DNA of 64,000 nucleotides from Arthrobacter sp. MSA 4-2 (GTDB taxonomy: Bacteria > Actinomycetota > Actinomycetes > Actinomycetales > Micrococcaceae). Shown one piece after another: positions 1 to 8,718 of this stretch. Position 1 is the stretch's first letter. The number at the start of each line of letters is the position of its first letter. The notes under the pieces are model-generated. The model was not told the DNA's origin and made no database searches. It saw nothing but the letters and a program-made list of their open reading frames with translations. The position numbers and the translations under genes are program-made. The stretch lies in NCBI RefSeq assembly GCF_016405885.1, contig NZ_JAEKGC010000005.1, positions 124,001 through 188,000 of the forward strand, read 5' to 3'.

Positions 1-49
1 GGTTCCTTCGGTTGGTGGAGGGAGTGGAGGTGCGGCGCAGGGCCGCAGG

Positions 50-121
50 GGGTATGGCTGGAGGGGGTATGGCGCTAGGAGGGTACGGCTGGAGGAGGGT
101 ACGGCTGAAGAGGGTACGGCT
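50..121. repeat. degenerate 15-16 bp tandem repeat
   Basis: Five copies of the core GGGTAYGGCT begin near 50, 65, 81, 97 and 112, so the period is 15-16 bp. They lie in the non-coding stretch downstream of the ABC ATPase gene (stop at 256, minus strand). Nothing in the stretch looks like a real gene. It is probably a slippage-generated minisatellite; no function is visible. Confidence 0.7.
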
Positions 122-190
122 GGGGGTGCGGCAGAGCGGTGCTCGAAGAAGCGCGGGAGGAACCGGAGGGTGGCCTGAGGCAGGCGGGCC

Positions 191-250
191 GGTCAGTTCT
201 GCCGGTCAGTTCTGCCGGTCAGTTCTGCCCGTCAGCCCTGCCGGTCAGCC
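191..250. repeat. 13-bp tandem repeat next to a stop codon
   Basis: The unit GGTCAGTTCTGCC occurs three times without change (191-203, 204-216, 217-229), followed by a diverged fourth copy (230-242) and a partial fifth. Read on the minus strand, each unit carries ACTGAC, the same string that surrounds the TGA stop of the ABC gene at 256-258. The array may therefore have grown out of the gene end by replication slippage. Confidence 0.85.
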
Positions 251-255
251 TGCAG

Positions 256-1068
256 TCAGTGCGCGGCGACGCCGAGCAGGGCGAGCAGGTTCCGGCGCAG
301 CTCCGCCAGTTCGCGGGAGCTGCGGTCGCGGGGCCGGCCGCCGGGGACGGGGATCAGGTCCTTCACCGTCGACCCCGGCCCGTCACCGCTGCTGCCGAGC
401 ACAAGGATCCGGTCGGCGAGCTGGAGTGCCTCGTCGACGTCGTGGGTCACCAGCAGCACCGTTGTGGGCTGTGCCGTGTGGATCTCCAGGAGCAGGTCCT
501 GCATCTTGAGCCGGGTCAGCGCGTCGAGGGCGCCGAAGGGTTCATCGAGCAGCAGGACACCGGGGGTGCGGGCCAGGGCGCGCGCGAGCGAGGCCCGCTG
601 GGCCATTCCCCCGGAGACCTCCCGGGGACGGTGCTTCGCGAAGCGGTCGAGGCCAACGAGTTTCAGCAGCTCGGCGACCTTGGCCTTGCCGGCGCTCGCA
701 CTCGAGGACTTCGGCAGGCCAATGGCGACATTGGCCTGCAGTGTGTGCCAGGGCAGCAGGCGGGGTTCCTGGAAGGCAACGGCGCAGCGCTCGTCAATGC
801 CGCGGACTTCGGTGCCATCGATCAGCACGCTGCCCGCGTCGGGGGTGTCGAGGCCCGCCGCGGCACGCAGGAGCGTCGATTTCCCGCAGCCGCTGGTGCC
901 GAGGATGGCGAGGACTTCACCGGGCCGGATGTGCACGGTGACGTCCCGCAGCACCACCCGCCGGTCGCTTGAGGTGCCGAAACTGCGCCCCAGGCGGCTG
1001 AAGCTCACCTCAAGGGGCGGCCTGCGGCGCGGGTCCGTGGTTGTCGAAGATGCCAGAACAGCAGTCAT
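256..1068 (-). CDS. ABC transporter ATP-binding protein, SsuB/TauB/NrtD type
   Basis: Energising subunit of an importer of the sulfonate/nitrate/taurine class, 270 aa. The ABC core is complete: Walker A GTSGCGKST, a Q-loop in AFQEPRLLPW, signature VSGGMAQR, Walker B VLLLDEPFGALD and the switch histidine in THDVDEA. The SGGMAQR signature and the RLLPW context are typical of SsuB-like ATPases. I chose the ATG at 1066-1068 because GGAGA lies 7 nt upstream; in-frame starts at 1080 and 1110 have poorer ribosome sites. Permease and binding-protein genes are not visible here and may lie left of the window. A SAM-type riboswitch sits just upstream, so the substrate is probably a sulfur compound (sulfonate or methionine precursor). 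The substrate is inference. Confidence 0.9.
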   Translation of the reverse strand: MTAVLASSTTTDPRRRPPLEVSFSRLGRSFGTSSDRRVVLRDVTVHIRPGEVLAILGTSGCGKSTLLRAAAGLDTPDAGSVLIDGTEVRGIDERCAVAFQEPRLLPWHTLQANVAIGLPKSSSASAGKAKVAELLKLVGLDRFAKHRPREVSGGMAQRASLARALARTPGVLLLDEPFGALDALTRLKMQDLLLEIHTAQPTTVLLVTHDVDEALQLADRILVLGSSGDGPGSTVKDLIPVPGGRPRDRSSRELAELRRNLLALLGVAAH

Positions 1069-1124
1069 AGAGGTCTCCATCGATCCTGGCAGTAGCACCC
1101 TACGGAACACGCCTTAGCCCGGCG

Positions 1125-1250
1125 CCCTTCGACGCCCGGCACCCGCGGCCTGCTCCTTGTTATTGCCCGGTATCAGGGGGATACGGACAACCAGGGTTGC
1201 TGCGGCTTCATCGATCCAGGTCTCTCAGCCGCTCGGGATGGTCAAGCACC
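1125..1250 (-). promoter_or_regulatory. SAM (S-box, SAM-I-like) riboswitch
   Basis: On the minus strand the leader of the ABC gene contains CGAGCGGCTGAGAGACC, then GATGAAGCCGCAGCAACC, the hallmark core of SAM-I/S-box aptamers. P2 pairs GCGGC (1228-1232) with GCCGC (1202-1206). Directly after GCAACC, an 11-bp P3 (TTGTCC+GTATC with GATAC+GGGCAA, one bulged C) spans 1163-1190, and AAGGAGC follows where the family has AAGGUGC. P1 and the expression platform are not clear, so the outer limits are approximate. Expected role: reduce ABC gene expression when S-adenosylmethionine is plentiful. Confidence 0.8.
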
Positions 1251-1378
1251 ACTAAACGCCCATCCTTCCGGAGGCGGCAAATCTTGCCCGTAATAAACAG
1301 ACACGCGCCGCCCCCCTTGACGGCGCCCGCACCCCGGGGGTTCGCATAGGCTGAAGGCCACGGAAGGGAAGGGCAACG

Positions 1379-1795
1379 GTGAAGCACTCCAATGATCCCG
1401 CGGTGATCCGGCGGCTCCTGAGCGAGCCGGGCCGGTGGGCCGTCGTCGGTCTCTCGAACAACCCGCGGCGGGTGGCGCTTGGGGTCTCCCGGTTCCTGAT
1501 GGACCGGTTGGAGAAGGAGATCGTGCCGGTGAGCCTCAAGGGCGACGACGTGCACGGCCAAAAGGGCTATACCACCCTGGGCGATATCCCGGGCCCGATC
1601 GACGTCGTCGACTGCTTCGTGAACTCGACCCGGGTCGGCGCGGTGGTGGATCAGGCGATCGCCGTCGGAGCCAAGGCGGTGTGGCTGCAGCAGGGCGTCA
1701 TCGACGAGGCGGCCGCGCAGCGCGCCAAGGATGCGGGGCTCGACGTCGTGATGGACACCTGCCCCGTTACCGAGAGTCCCCGTTTCGGACTCTGA
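1379..1795 (+). CDS. CoA-binding domain protein (YccU-like)
   Basis: Small cytosolic protein of the CoA_binding_2 family, 138 aa, the usual family length. It is a single Rossmann-like domain: an N-terminal WAVVGLSNNPRR loop (around residues 19-30) for nucleotide or CoA contact, a GYTTLGDIPGPIDVVDCF strand-loop, and a C-terminal AVWLQQGV...MDTCP segment typical of the family. The start is GTG at 1379 behind a purine-rich GGAAGGGAAGGG. It converges with the DUF1206 gene 9 nt downstream. The ligand is inferred from the family and its physiological role is unknown. Confidence 0.85.
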   Translation: MKHSNDPAVIRRLLSEPGRWAVVGLSNNPRRVALGVSRFLMDRLEKEIVPVSLKGDDVHGQKGYTTLGDIPGPIDVVDCFVNSTRVGAVVDQAIAVGAKAVWLQQGVIDEAAAQRAKDAGLDVVMDTCPVTESPRFGL

Positions 1796-1804
1796 CGGAG
1801 CCGC

Positions 1805-2632
1805 TCACATGCGCTGGTAGCGCGAGCGGACCATCAGGAAGAGCCCGTAACAGATCAGGCCGACGGCGACAGCGCCCAGGATCCAGATGCCGAACGGCTG
1901 CCCGGCGAGGGTCTTCAGTGCTCCGTCGAGTCCCGTTGACTCCTCCGGGTTGTTCCGGAGGGTCGCCAGGATGAGAAGGAAGCCGAGAACCGCGAGGGCG
2001 ACACCCTTGGCGATGTAGCCCACCCGGCCCAGGGTGACGACCGCCGAACCGGCCTCGCCGGAGGGAAGGCGGGAGAGGTTCTTTTTGAACCGCTTGGTGA
2101 CGCCGCTGTACGCGAAGTAGCCGCCGGTGGCGAGCAGGCCCAGCCCGATGGCGATCAGCAGGACCGCCCCGGCGGGGTGGGACATCACGGACGCGGTGGC
2201 CGATTGCGTCGACTGGCCGCTGTCACTCGTCCCGCCGAGGGCGTAGCGCCCGAATGCCGCACCGAGTGCCGCATACACAACCGCCGTCCCGCCGAACTTC
2301 AGCCGCTCCTTGGTCTGTTCCTTGCCGCTGAGGTGTTTGACGCCGAAGAAGACCTGGCTCAGCAGGAACAGCGCAAGGGCGATGCAGCCCAGGAAGCACG
2401 CCCACAGGAGGATCCTGCCTCCCGGCCCGCCGGCCAGCTGCTGCAGCGCCCCGCTCTGGTCGGCTTTGCCCGATCCGCCGGTGGCGATTCGCAGGGCGAT
2501 AATGCCGATCAGCAGGTGGAGCAGCCCCGCTGCGATGTAACCGGCCCGTGCGGCCAGCTGGAAGCCCTTTGAGTCGGCAACGTCCTCGGCGGCGTCGGCT
2601 GCCTTCGTTGCCTGGCGTTTTGCCTCGCCCAT
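1805..2632 (-). CDS. DUF1206 membrane protein
   Basis: Integral membrane protein of 275 aa with three repeats of a two-helix unit, six predicted membrane spans in all (for example GYIAAGLLHLLIGIIALRIA, the GRILLWACFLGCIALALFL region, GRVGYIAKGVALAVLGFLLI). Each unit opens with a conserved G-Y/R-x-A-x-G motif, as in DUF1206. The N-terminal ~30 residues are charged and cytosolic. The start at 2630-2632 is fixed by a perfect AGGAGG 5 nt upstream; the longer in-frame ORF to 2671 has no such site. No enzymatic motif is seen and the function is unknown. Confidence 0.88.
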   Translation of the reverse strand: MGEAKRQATKAADAAEDVADSKGFQLAARAGYIAAGLLHLLIGIIALRIATGGSGKADQSGALQQLAGGPGGRILLWACFLGCIALALFLLSQVFFGVKHLSGKEQTKERLKFGGTAVVYAALGAAFGRYALGGTSDSGQSTQSATASVMSHPAGAVLLIAIGLGLLATGGYFAYSGVTKRFKKNLSRLPSGEAGSAVVTLGRVGYIAKGVALAVLGFLLILATLRNNPEESTGLDGALKTLAGQPFGIWILGAVAVGLICYGLFLMVRSRYQRM

Positions 2633-2758
2633 GATTTCCTCCTGCGCCGGTGTGTGGCTCCATCCTGCCACTTTTTCCGGCCTCCGGCGGCGCCGGTGAG
2701 GGAGTGCCTGGAAGCGGCTACGCTCGAAGCAGCGGCTCCCTCCGGCGGGGCCGGACGG

Positions 2759-2797
2759 TGGTGGGAGACGTTGGTGGGAGTCGGTAGTGGGAGACGG
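2759..2797. repeat. three 13-bp tandem repeats that supply the Shine-Dalgarno
   Basis: Three copies of a 13-mer (TGGTGGGAGACGT, TGGTGGGAGTCGG, TAGTGGGAGACGG) run head to tail at 2759-2771, 2772-2784 and 2785-2797. Each carries GGGAG. The last copy places this motif 8 nt before the ATG at 2802 and so acts as the likely ribosome-binding site of the DUF1990 gene. Confidence 0.8.
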
Positions 2798-2801
2798 GCG
2801 G

Positions 2802-3368
2802 ATGAACGGGTTGAGCTACGCGGAGCAGGGCGGCACAGATCGCCCCTTCCCGGAGCCGATGACCGGCGGCTGGCCGGAGGGCTACCGGGTGGCGGTCGGG
2901 GAGTACCCGCTGGAGGCCGACGATCCTGCCGCGGCCTTCGAGGCCCTGGCCGAGGGAATCCTGACCTGGCAGCTGCACCGCGGTGCGGGCCTGCGGGTGG
3001 ATACCGCCGCCCCGCGTGCCGTTCCCGGAGCGGAGGTCAGCACGGCCCTGGGGGTTGGTCCCCTCCGGCTGCCCGCTCCGAGCACGGTCCTGTGGTCGCG
3101 GGAGGTACTCCGCGACGGAACGGGCCGGCCGGTGCCGGGCCAGCGGGCGGGGTTCGGCTACGGCACGCGGAAGGGCCACCCGGTACGCGGTGAGGAGGGG
3201 TTCTACGCCGAGTTCACTCCCGACGGGAAGCTGATCTTCCGGGTGAGCGCCTACAGCGTCCCGGCCTCCGCGTTCTATCGGCTCGGGGCTCCGGCGCTGC
3301 GGCTCGTGCAGCGGCATGTCACCGTCCGGTACGTCCGGGCGGCCCGCGTGCTTGCCGGGAGGGGTTAA
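2802..3368 (+). CDS. DUF1990 family protein
   Basis: Cytosolic protein of 188 aa matching the DUF1990 pattern seen across actinobacteria. Features: an N-terminal YAEQGGTDRP, a central LHRGAGLRV, the GFGYGTRKGHPVRGEE block (around residues 125-140), the E-x-F strand, and a C-terminal RLGAPALRLVQRHVTVRYVRA. ATG 2802 is preferred over GTG 2787 because of the GGAG at 2790-2793. No catalytic motif is recognised and the biochemical function is unknown. It converges on purL across a shared stem-loop. Confidence 0.85.
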   Translation: MNGLSYAEQGGTDRPFPEPMTGGWPEGYRVAVGEYPLEADDPAAAFEALAEGILTWQLHRGAGLRVDTAAPRAVPGAEVSTALGVGPLRLPAPSTVLWSREVLRDGTGRPVPGQRAGFGYGTRKGHPVRGEEGFYAEFTPDGKLIFRVSAYSVPASAFYRLGAPALRLVQRHVTVRYVRAARVLAGRG

Positions 3369-3372
3369 CCCG

Positions 3373-3418
3373 ACGCAGGCCGGAGCCGGAGCGTTTCCGC
3401 CCCGGTCCCGGCCTGCGT
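3373..3418. terminator. bidirectional stem-loop between DUF1990 gene and purL
   Basis: ACGCAGGCCGG (3373-3383) pairs perfectly with CCGGCCTGCGT (3408-3418); the loop can fold further on itself. It lies between two convergent genes, so it can terminate both. There is no strong T-run, so intrinsic strength is uncertain. Confidence 0.65.
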
Positions 3419-3452
3419 TCTGTCCTTAAGGAATCTTGAGAAAGTCCTGTCC

Positions 3453-5738
3453 TTAGGCGAAGTGCTTGGGGAGGGTTCCCTCGTGCGCTTCCTTCAGCTC
3501 GGCCAGCGGCAGGGTGAAGTGGCCCTGCACGTCGAGAGCGGAATTTTCAGTGTCCACGACGCCGATCCGGAGCGTCGGGTAGTTCCGCGCGGTGCACATG
3601 TCGTTGAAGCGCACCTCCTCGGAGCGGGGGACGCTGACGATCGCACGGCCCTGGCTTTCGCTGAACAGCGCGGTGAACGCGTCGATGCCGTCGCGCTCGC
3701 ACAGTTCGTCGATGCCGATGCGCGCCCCCACGCCGAACCGCAGAGCGGCCTCGGACAGGGCGGCGGCGAGGCCGCCTTCGGAGAGGTCGTGGGCGGCGTC
3801 GATCATGCCGTCACGCGAGGAGTTGACCAGCACCGCGGCGAGGGTCTTCTCCGCCGCAAGGTCCACCACCGGCGGCGTGCCGCCGAGGTGGCCGCGCAGG
3901 TTCGCCCATTCGGATCCGTCGAGTTCGTTGCGCGTGGTGCCGAGCAGGTAGATGGCCTGCCCGTCCTCGCGCCAGCCGGAGGGGGTCCGGCGGGCGACGT
4001 CGTCGAACACGCCCAGCACGCCCACCACGGGGGTCGGGTGGATCGCGACGCCCCCGGTCTGGTTGTAGAGCGAGACGTTGCCGCCGGTGACCGGCACGCC
4101 GAGCTCCTGGCAGGCGTCGGCGAGTCCGCGGACGGTCTCGGCGAACTGCCACATCACCTCGGGATCCTCGGGGGAGCCGAAGTTGAGGCAGTCGGTGACG
4201 GCCAACGGCTTGGCGCCGGAGGTGGCGACGTTGCGGTACGCCTCCGCCAGGGCAAGGCGGGCGCCCTCGTACGGGTTCAGGTAGGAGTAGCGGCCGTTGG
4301 CGTCGGTGGAGAGGGCGACGCCGAGGCCGGTCTCCTCGTCGACGCGGATCACGCCGGCGTCGTCGGGCATGGCCAGGGCGGTGTTGCCCTGCACGTAGCG
4401 GTCGAACTGGTTGGTGACCCAGTCCTTCGAGCACATGTTGGGGGAGGACATCAGGTCGAGCACCGCGGCGCGCAGGTCCGTTGAGGAGCCCTTAAAGGAG
4501 TCCGCCTGGACGCCGTCGAGCCAGACCGGGCGGTGGTAGGGCCGCTCGTAGACGGGCCCGTCGTGGGCGACGGTGCGCGGGTCGACGTCGACGATGGTCT
4601 CTCCGTCCCACTCGATGATCAGTCGGCCGGTGTCGGTGACCTCGCCCAGCCAGGAGTACTCGACGTTCCACTTGTCCATGATCGCCTCGAACGCCGCGGC
4701 ATTGGCCGGGGTGACGACGGCCATCATCCGCTCCTGGGACTCCGACATCAGGATTTCGCCCGGGGTCAGGGTCGGGTCGCGCAGGAGGACCTTCGTGAGT
4801 TCGACGTGCATGCCGCCGTCACCGTTCGAGGCCAGCTCGGAGGTGGCGCAGGAGATGCCCGCCGCCCCGAGGTCCTGGATGCCCTCGACGACCGAGGCCT
4901 TGAACAGTTCGAGGCAGCACTCAATGAGCACCTTCTCCGCGAACGGGTCGCCCACCTGTACGGCGGGGCGCTTCGAGGGCTTGGCGTCGTCGAACGATTC
5001 GGAGGCGAGGACCGAGGCCCCGCCGATCCCGTCGCCGCCGGTGCGCGCACCGAAGAGGACGACTCGATTGCCGACGCCCGAGGCGTTGGCAAGGCGGATG
5101 TCCTCGTGCCGCAGGACGCCGACGGCAAGCGCGTTGACCAGCGGGTTGCCCTGGTAGGAGGAGTCGAAGACGACCTCGCCGCCGATGTTCGGCAGGCCGA
5201 GGGAGTTGCCGTAGCCGCCGATGCCCGCAACGATGCCGTGGACCAGGCGCGCGGTGTCGGGGTGGTCGATCGCGCCGAAGCGCAGCGGGTCCATGACGGC
5301 GACCGGGCGGGCGCCCATGGAGATGATGTCGCGGACGATCCCGCCGACGCCGGTCGCTGCGCCCTGGTAGGGCTCCACGAACGAGGGGTGGTTGTGGGAT
5401 TCGACCTTGAAGGTCACGGCCCAGCCGTCGCCGATGTCCACGACGCCGGCGTTCTCGCCGATGCCCACGAGCAGGTGTTCCTTCATGGCGTCGGTGACCT
5501 TATCGCCGAACTGGCGCAGGTGGACCTTTGAGGACTTGTAGGAGCAGTGTTCGCTCCACATCACCGAGTACATCGCCAGTTCGGCGCCGGTGGGGCGGCG
5601 GCCGAGGATCTCGACGACGCGGTCGTACTCGTTCTGCTTCAGTCCGAGTTCGGCCCAGGGGAGCGCCTGGCCGGGGGTTGCCTCGGCATTGGCGACGGTG
5701 TCGATATTGAACTTCTTGGACATTGTCTCTGCAGTCAC
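3453..5738 (-). CDS. purL: phosphoribosylformylglycinamidine synthase, large subunit
   Basis: Synthetase subunit of FGAM synthase in de novo purine synthesis. It uses ATP and ammonia delivered by PurQ to convert FGAR to FGAM. At 761 aa it is the small-PurL type that works with separate PurQ and PurS. Motifs seen: [12 protein letters not shown] near the N-terminus, the [10 protein letters not shown] substrate loop, [12 protein letters not shown], the [10 protein letters not shown] region, and in the second half [19 protein letters not shown] and DLSEGGLA. The start is GTG 5738, directly abutting the purQ stop (TAAGTG). An ATG 15 nt downstream (MSKKF) is possible; neither has a strong SD, which suggests translational coupling. 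It is last in the purSQL operon. Confidence 0.97.
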   Translation of the reverse strand: MTAETMSKKFNIDTVANAEATPGQALPWAELGLKQNEYDRVVEILGRRPTGAELAMYSVMWSEHCSYKSSKVHLRQFGDKVTDAMKEHLLVGIGENAGVVDIGDGWAVTFKVESHNHPSFVEPYQGAATGVGGIVRDIISMGARPVAVMDPLRFGAIDHPDTARLVHGIVAGIGGYGNSLGLPNIGGEVVFDSSYQGNPLVNALAVGVLRHEDIRLANASGVGNRVVLFGARTGGDGIGGASVLASESFDDAKPSKRPAVQVGDPFAEKVLIECCLELFKASVVEGIQDLGAAGISCATSELASNGDGGMHVELTKVLLRDPTLTPGEILMSESQERMMAVVTPANAAAFEAIMDKWNVEYSWLGEVTDTGRLIIEWDGETIVDVDPRTVAHDGPVYERPYHRPVWLDGVQADSFKGSSTDLRAAVLDLMSSPNMCSKDWVTNQFDRYVQGNTALAMPDDAGVIRVDEETGLGVALSTDANGRYSYLNPYEGARLALAEAYRNVATSGAKPLAVTDCLNFGSPEDPEVMWQFAETVRGLADACQELGVPVTGGNVSLYNQTGGVAIHPTPVVGVLGVFDDVARRTPSGWREDGQAIYLLGTTRNELDGSEWANLRGHLGGTPPVVDLAAEKTLAAVLVNSSRDGMIDAAHDLSEGGLAAALSEAALRFGVGARIGIDELCERDGIDAFTALFSESQGRAIVSVPRSEEVRFNDMCTARNYPTLRIGVVDTENSALDVQGHFTLPLAELKEAHEGTLPKHFA

Positions 5739-6527
5739 TTAGCCAACCAGTTTCTTGAGTACCGAGGTGAAGATGCCGAGGCCGTCGGTGCCGCCGCGGA
5801 GGTCGACCTCTCCGCGGGCCGAGGAGTCGGGGCCGAAGCCGGGCTCGACGGCGTGTTCGGGGTGCGGCATGAGCCCGACGACGTTGCCTGCGGCGTTTGA
5901 GATTCCGGCGATGTCGCGGCGGGAGCCGTTCGGGTTCTCTCCCACATAGCGGAACACGACGCGGCCCTCGCCTTCGAGCTCGTCGAGGGTGTGCTCGTCA
6001 GCGACGAACTGTCCATCCTGGTTCTTCAGCGGCACCACGATCTCCTCGCCGGCCGCGTAATCGGAGGTCCACAGGGTGTCGGCGTTCTCGACGCGCAGCC
6101 GCTGGTCGCGGCACAGGAAGTGGAGGGAGTTGTTCTTGATCATCGAGCCCGGCAGCAGGTGTGCCTCGGTGAGGACCTGGAAGCCGTTGCAGATGCCGAG
6201 GACGGGCAGCGCGCCCGGCCCGCCGGTGGCCGCCGCGGTGATCTGTTCCATCAGGGGCGCGAAGCGCGAGATGGCCCCGGCGCGAAGGTAGTCGCCGTAG
6301 GAGAAACCGCCGGGGATGATGACGGCATCGACTCCCCGGAGGTCGTGGTCTCCGTGCCAGAGGGAGATGGCGGTCCCGCCGGCCAGTCGCACGGCCCGCA
6401 TTGCGTCCCGGTCATCGAGCGTGCCCGGGAAGGTGACGACGCCGACCCGTACCCCGGCGAGGCTTCCCTCGGTCGAGGCCGAGGGGAACGGCTGGAAGTC
6501 ACTGATCAGGGGGGTTTCGACGCTCAC
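5739..6527 (-). CDS. purQ: phosphoribosylformylglycinamidine synthase, glutaminase subunit
   Basis: Class I glutamine amidotransferase that releases ammonia for PurL. 262 aa. The catalytic triad is visible: Cys113 in VLGICNGFQ, and His222 and Glu224 in MPHPEHA. The core opens with [14 protein letters not shown], preceded by a ~25-residue extension, as in other Arthrobacter-type PurQ. It starts with GTG (6525-6527) in a 4-bp GTGA overlap with the purS stop and ends 1 nt before purL, so the three genes are coupled. Confidence 0.97.
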   Translation of the reverse strand: MSVETPLISDFQPFPSASTEGSLAGVRVGVVTFPGTLDDRDAMRAVRLAGGTAISLWHGDHDLRGVDAVIIPGGFSYGDYLRAGAISRFAPLMEQITAAATGGPGALPVLGICNGFQVLTEAHLLPGSMIKNNSLHFLCRDQRLRVENADTLWTSDYAAGEEIVVPLKNQDGQFVADEHTLDELEGEGRVVFRYVGENPNGSRRDIAGISNAAGNVVGLMPHPEHAVEPGFGPDSSARGEVDLRGGTDGLGIFTSVLKKLVG

Positions 6528-6784
6528 TCGGCGTCCTCCTGGATGACCTCCACGCGGGTCACATCTTCGATCACCGGGTTGGACAGCAGCGTGCTGGCCG
6601 CGCTGCGGGCCTGCTCGAGCAGTTCGGGGGTGACTTCCCCCGCGACTTCGAGTTCGAACCGCTTGCCCTGGCGGACACCGGCGAAACCGGTAAGGCCAAG
6701 CCGGGGGAGCGCGCCTGCAATGGCTTTGCCCTGCGGGTCAAGGATTTCGGGTTTGGGCATGACGTCAACAACGATCCGGGGCAT
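6524..6784 (-). CDS. purS: phosphoribosylformylglycinamidine synthase subunit PurS
   Basis: Small (86 aa) structural subunit that bridges PurL and PurQ in the ammonia-channelling complex. It starts [20 protein letters not shown], typical of PurS, followed by the GKRFELEV strand and the LLSNPVIED motif. The ATG at 6782-6784 has AGGAG 7 nt upstream. A much longer in-frame ORF exists, but its N-terminal half is low-complexity and unlike any PurS. First gene of purSQL. Confidence 0.95.
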   Translation of the reverse strand: MPRIVVDVMPKPEILDPQGKAIAGALPRLGLTGFAGVRQGKRFELEVAGEVTPELLEQARSAASTLLSNPVIEDVTRVEVIQEDAE

Positions 6785-6829
6785 CCGGCAACTCCTGTGA
6801 GTGAAGCGGCAAGTGCTGGGGGTGCCAGC

Positions 6830-6858
6830 ATTAAATGCAGGGGCCCGGAAGTGCCGTC
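6830..6858 (-). promoter_or_regulatory. possible purS promoter
   Basis: On the minus strand a TTTAAT -10 (6830-6835) matches TATAAT at five of six bases, about 45 nt before the purS start. The -35 position, 17 bp away (GACGGC, 6853-6858), is a poor match, so the call rests on the -10 alone. Confidence 0.3.
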
Positions 6859-6981
6859 TCACGCCGGGTGGACCAAGGGTCGACAGGTCCGGCGCTCCGC
6901 GAGCTTGCCGCTCCAGTCTACCGGCCCGGGATGCCCGGCCCGAACCGGGGCCGTGGCGCCGAAGCAGCGGGCGGGCGGGCC

Positions 6982-7578
6982 CTAGAACGCCCCGCCGGTG
7001 CCGAGGATCTCCTTGACGGCGTCCCAGCGGGAGATTTCGCACCCGTTGGTGCGGGCGAAGCGCGCCCGGACGGGTTTGCCGTCGACGGTGCCCGTGATCG
7101 AGGCGGTCTGCGGTCCGCCGTAGATTTCCGTGCACACGATGTTTTTGTCCGGGATGGCCGTAAAGAACTTCACCCCGAGCCGGGACACGACCGTGCAGGC
7201 GGCCTCGGCATTGGGCAGGGACGTGCCGGGGCCGGGCCGGCCCTCGACGCATTCGAGGATGTACTCGACCGGTTCGGCGTCGGCGGACTCCTGGATGGTG
7301 ACCGCCAGGCGGGTTCCACTGGCCGATGGCGGCGGTGCTGGGGTTTCAGGCGTCATTGTCGGTGCCTCCGTGGGAGTCGGGCTCGGGCTTGCGGACGGCG
7401 GGGCGGGCGCAGACGGGCCGGGAGTGGCGGGCGCAGCGGAACCGGGAGCGGACGACGCCGATGGAGCAGTGGTCGATGGAGAAGTGGTGGTTCCGTCGTC
7501 GGTTCCGCCGCCGGTGCAGCCGGTGAGTGCGGCAAGGAGCAGGGCCGTGGCTGCCGCGGCCGCCGGGTGCAGTCTCAC
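6982..7578 (-). CDS. SSI-family (subtilisin inhibitor-like) lipoprotein
   Basis: Predicted secreted, lipid-anchored protease inhibitor, 198 aa. Signal peptide with lipobox LTGC (Cys21), then a ~70-residue Ser/Thr/Pro/Ala linker, then a domain from about residue 88 to the end. This domain carries the SSI layout: four cysteines (110, 128, 149, 170), the reactive-loop segment VCTEIYGGPQTA and NGCEISRW. By alignment with Streptomyces subtilisin inhibitor (C-P-M-V-Y), the P1 residue would be Glu151. It starts with GTG in a 4-bp overlap with the upstream glycosylase-like gene. A large subtilisin-like protease lies 1.1 kb away on the other strand. The inhibitor role is inferred from fold and motif. 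Confidence 0.8.
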   Translation of the reverse strand: MRLHPAAAAATALLLAALTGCTGGGTDDGTTTSPSTTAPSASSAPGSAAPATPGPSAPAPPSASPSPTPTEAPTMTPETPAPPPSASGTRLAVTIQESADAEPVEYILECVEGRPGPGTSLPNAEAACTVVSRLGVKFFTAIPDKNIVCTEIYGGPQTASITGTVDGKPVRARFARTNGCEISRWDAVKEILGTGGAF

Positions 7579-8495
7579 GGAGTGCCTCCGTTCCGGGTGG
7601 TGGCCGGGCGGGCAAGGGCTTCGGCGGCGTCAAGGTGCTCAAGCAGCCGGGAGCGCAGCTGCTGGGATTCGGAGGAGAACCGGCGCTGCTCCCGGACGTA
7701 GGCGGCCCTGCCTTCGGGCGTCTCAATGCGGATCGGCGGGTAACCCCAGCTGCCGAGGTCGTACGGCGAGGCCTGCATATCGAGGATTCGGATGCGCCAG
7801 GACAGCTCGAAACAGTCGAGGATCAGGGTGCTGGGCAGGAGGGGGCTGAGCTTGTAGGCCCATTTATAGACGTCCATATTGGCGTGGAGGCAGCCGGGCT
7901 GCTCCAGGTGGCGCTGATTTTCCCGGGTGGGGGCCAGCTCGTTGAGCGGGACGGCCTGCGGGGTGTAGAAGCGGAAGGCATCGAAGTGCGAGCAGCGGAT
8001 CCGGGCTTCCTCGACGACGGCGTCGGTGCCGTCCGCGCCGAGGCGCAGGCCGAGGTAGTCGTGGCGGACGCCGTTGAGCTCCGACTTGTACGCCATGGCC
8101 CACTCGTGCAGTCCGAAACAGCCAAACTGGCCCGGCCGCCGCAGGGTCCCCGCGAGGATGACACGCACAAAAGCCAGGGTCTCGGCCCGCTCCGAGAGGA
8201 AGGCGTCGAGGTCGACGGTGACGGCGCCGTCGGGAAGGGGTGTGTAGTACTTCCAGTTTCTTCGCTCCCCGGCGAGCGGGCCCCGCAGGGCGGTGCCCGC
8301 TCCGGGGTGCCAGCGCAGCAGCTGGCCGGGTTTGTGGTTGTAGTAGGTGAAAAGGAAGTCCTCCACCGGGTGCTTTTCCCCGGCGGATCGGCGCTGGAGG
8401 TAGGGCTCGGTGAAGCGCCGGACGCGCGCCGAATACTCCTCCTGCTGGGGGAGCCATTCCTCCTGCTCGAGAACTTGTTGGGGTACCGGCGCCAT
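7575..8495 (-). CDS. protein of the family labelled 3-methyladenine DNA glycosylase
   Basis: Cytosolic protein of 306 aa, well conserved in Micrococcales and usually labelled 3-methyladenine DNA glycosylase. I do not see a classical HhH-GPD or AlkA motif. Visible features: VEDFLFTYYNHKPGQLLRWHPG near residue 40, FGCFGLHEWAMAY around 120, RCSHFDAFRFYTPQA, CLHANMDVYKWAYKLSPLLPS, DCFELSWRIRILDMQASPYDL, and a basic C-terminus. The Cys/His-rich motifs could bind metal. ATG 8493-8495 is taken because the longer ORF starts within an unlikely segment; the SD is weak. It is translationally coupled to the SSI gene. Treat the enzymatic label with caution. Confidence 0.75.
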   Translation of the reverse strand: MAPVPQQVLEQEEWLPQQEEYSARVRRFTEPYLQRRSAGEKHPVEDFLFTYYNHKPGQLLRWHPGAGTALRGPLAGERRNWKYYTPLPDGAVTVDLDAFLSERAETLAFVRVILAGTLRRPGQFGCFGLHEWAMAYKSELNGVRHDYLGLRLGADGTDAVVEEARIRCSHFDAFRFYTPQAVPLNELAPTRENQRHLEQPGCLHANMDVYKWAYKLSPLLPSTLILDCFELSWRIRILDMQASPYDLGSWGYPPIRIETPEGRAAYVREQRRFSSESQQLRSRLLEHLDAAEALARPATTRNGGTP

Positions 8496-8614
8496 GGTTC
8501 TATTATCAGCCTTAGTAACGGCGTCGGGCGTCCTGTCAAGCCACGCCGGGAAAGTGATTTCTTTTGCTACCCAAGCGAGTGTTGCCTCGGGTAAATTGAT
8601 ACTGCTGTGGCGTT

Positions 8615-8630
8615 TGTGACTCTTGTCACA
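8615..8630 (+). promoter_or_regulatory. CRP/GlxR-type operator
   Basis: TGTGACTCTTGTCACA is an exact TGTGA-N6-TCACA palindrome, the consensus of CRP-family regulators (GlxR in Corynebacterium, Crp in Streptomyces and Mycobacterium). It lies 89 bp upstream of the secreted protease gene and 120 bp from the divergent glycosylase-like gene. A cAMP-responsive regulator is inferred. Confidence 0.65.
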
Positions 8631-8718
8631 GATGGGGATCCGGTGGTGGAAGCCCACAGCATGAGGGGCACCCGGTTACTCCCGCCGAGCCCGCATTGAA
8701 CGAAAGGCTCTTCTCCTA

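Noticed and set aside
1069-1110. Longer start of the ABC ATPase at 1110 or 1080
   Set aside because: Extends into the riboswitch leader and has weaker ribosome sites than the ATG at 1068.
8631-8718. Possible riboswitch in the leader of the S8 protease gene
   Set aside because: GC-rich but no match to the conserved cores of SAM, TPP, cobalamin or c-di-AMP aptamers could be found by eye.
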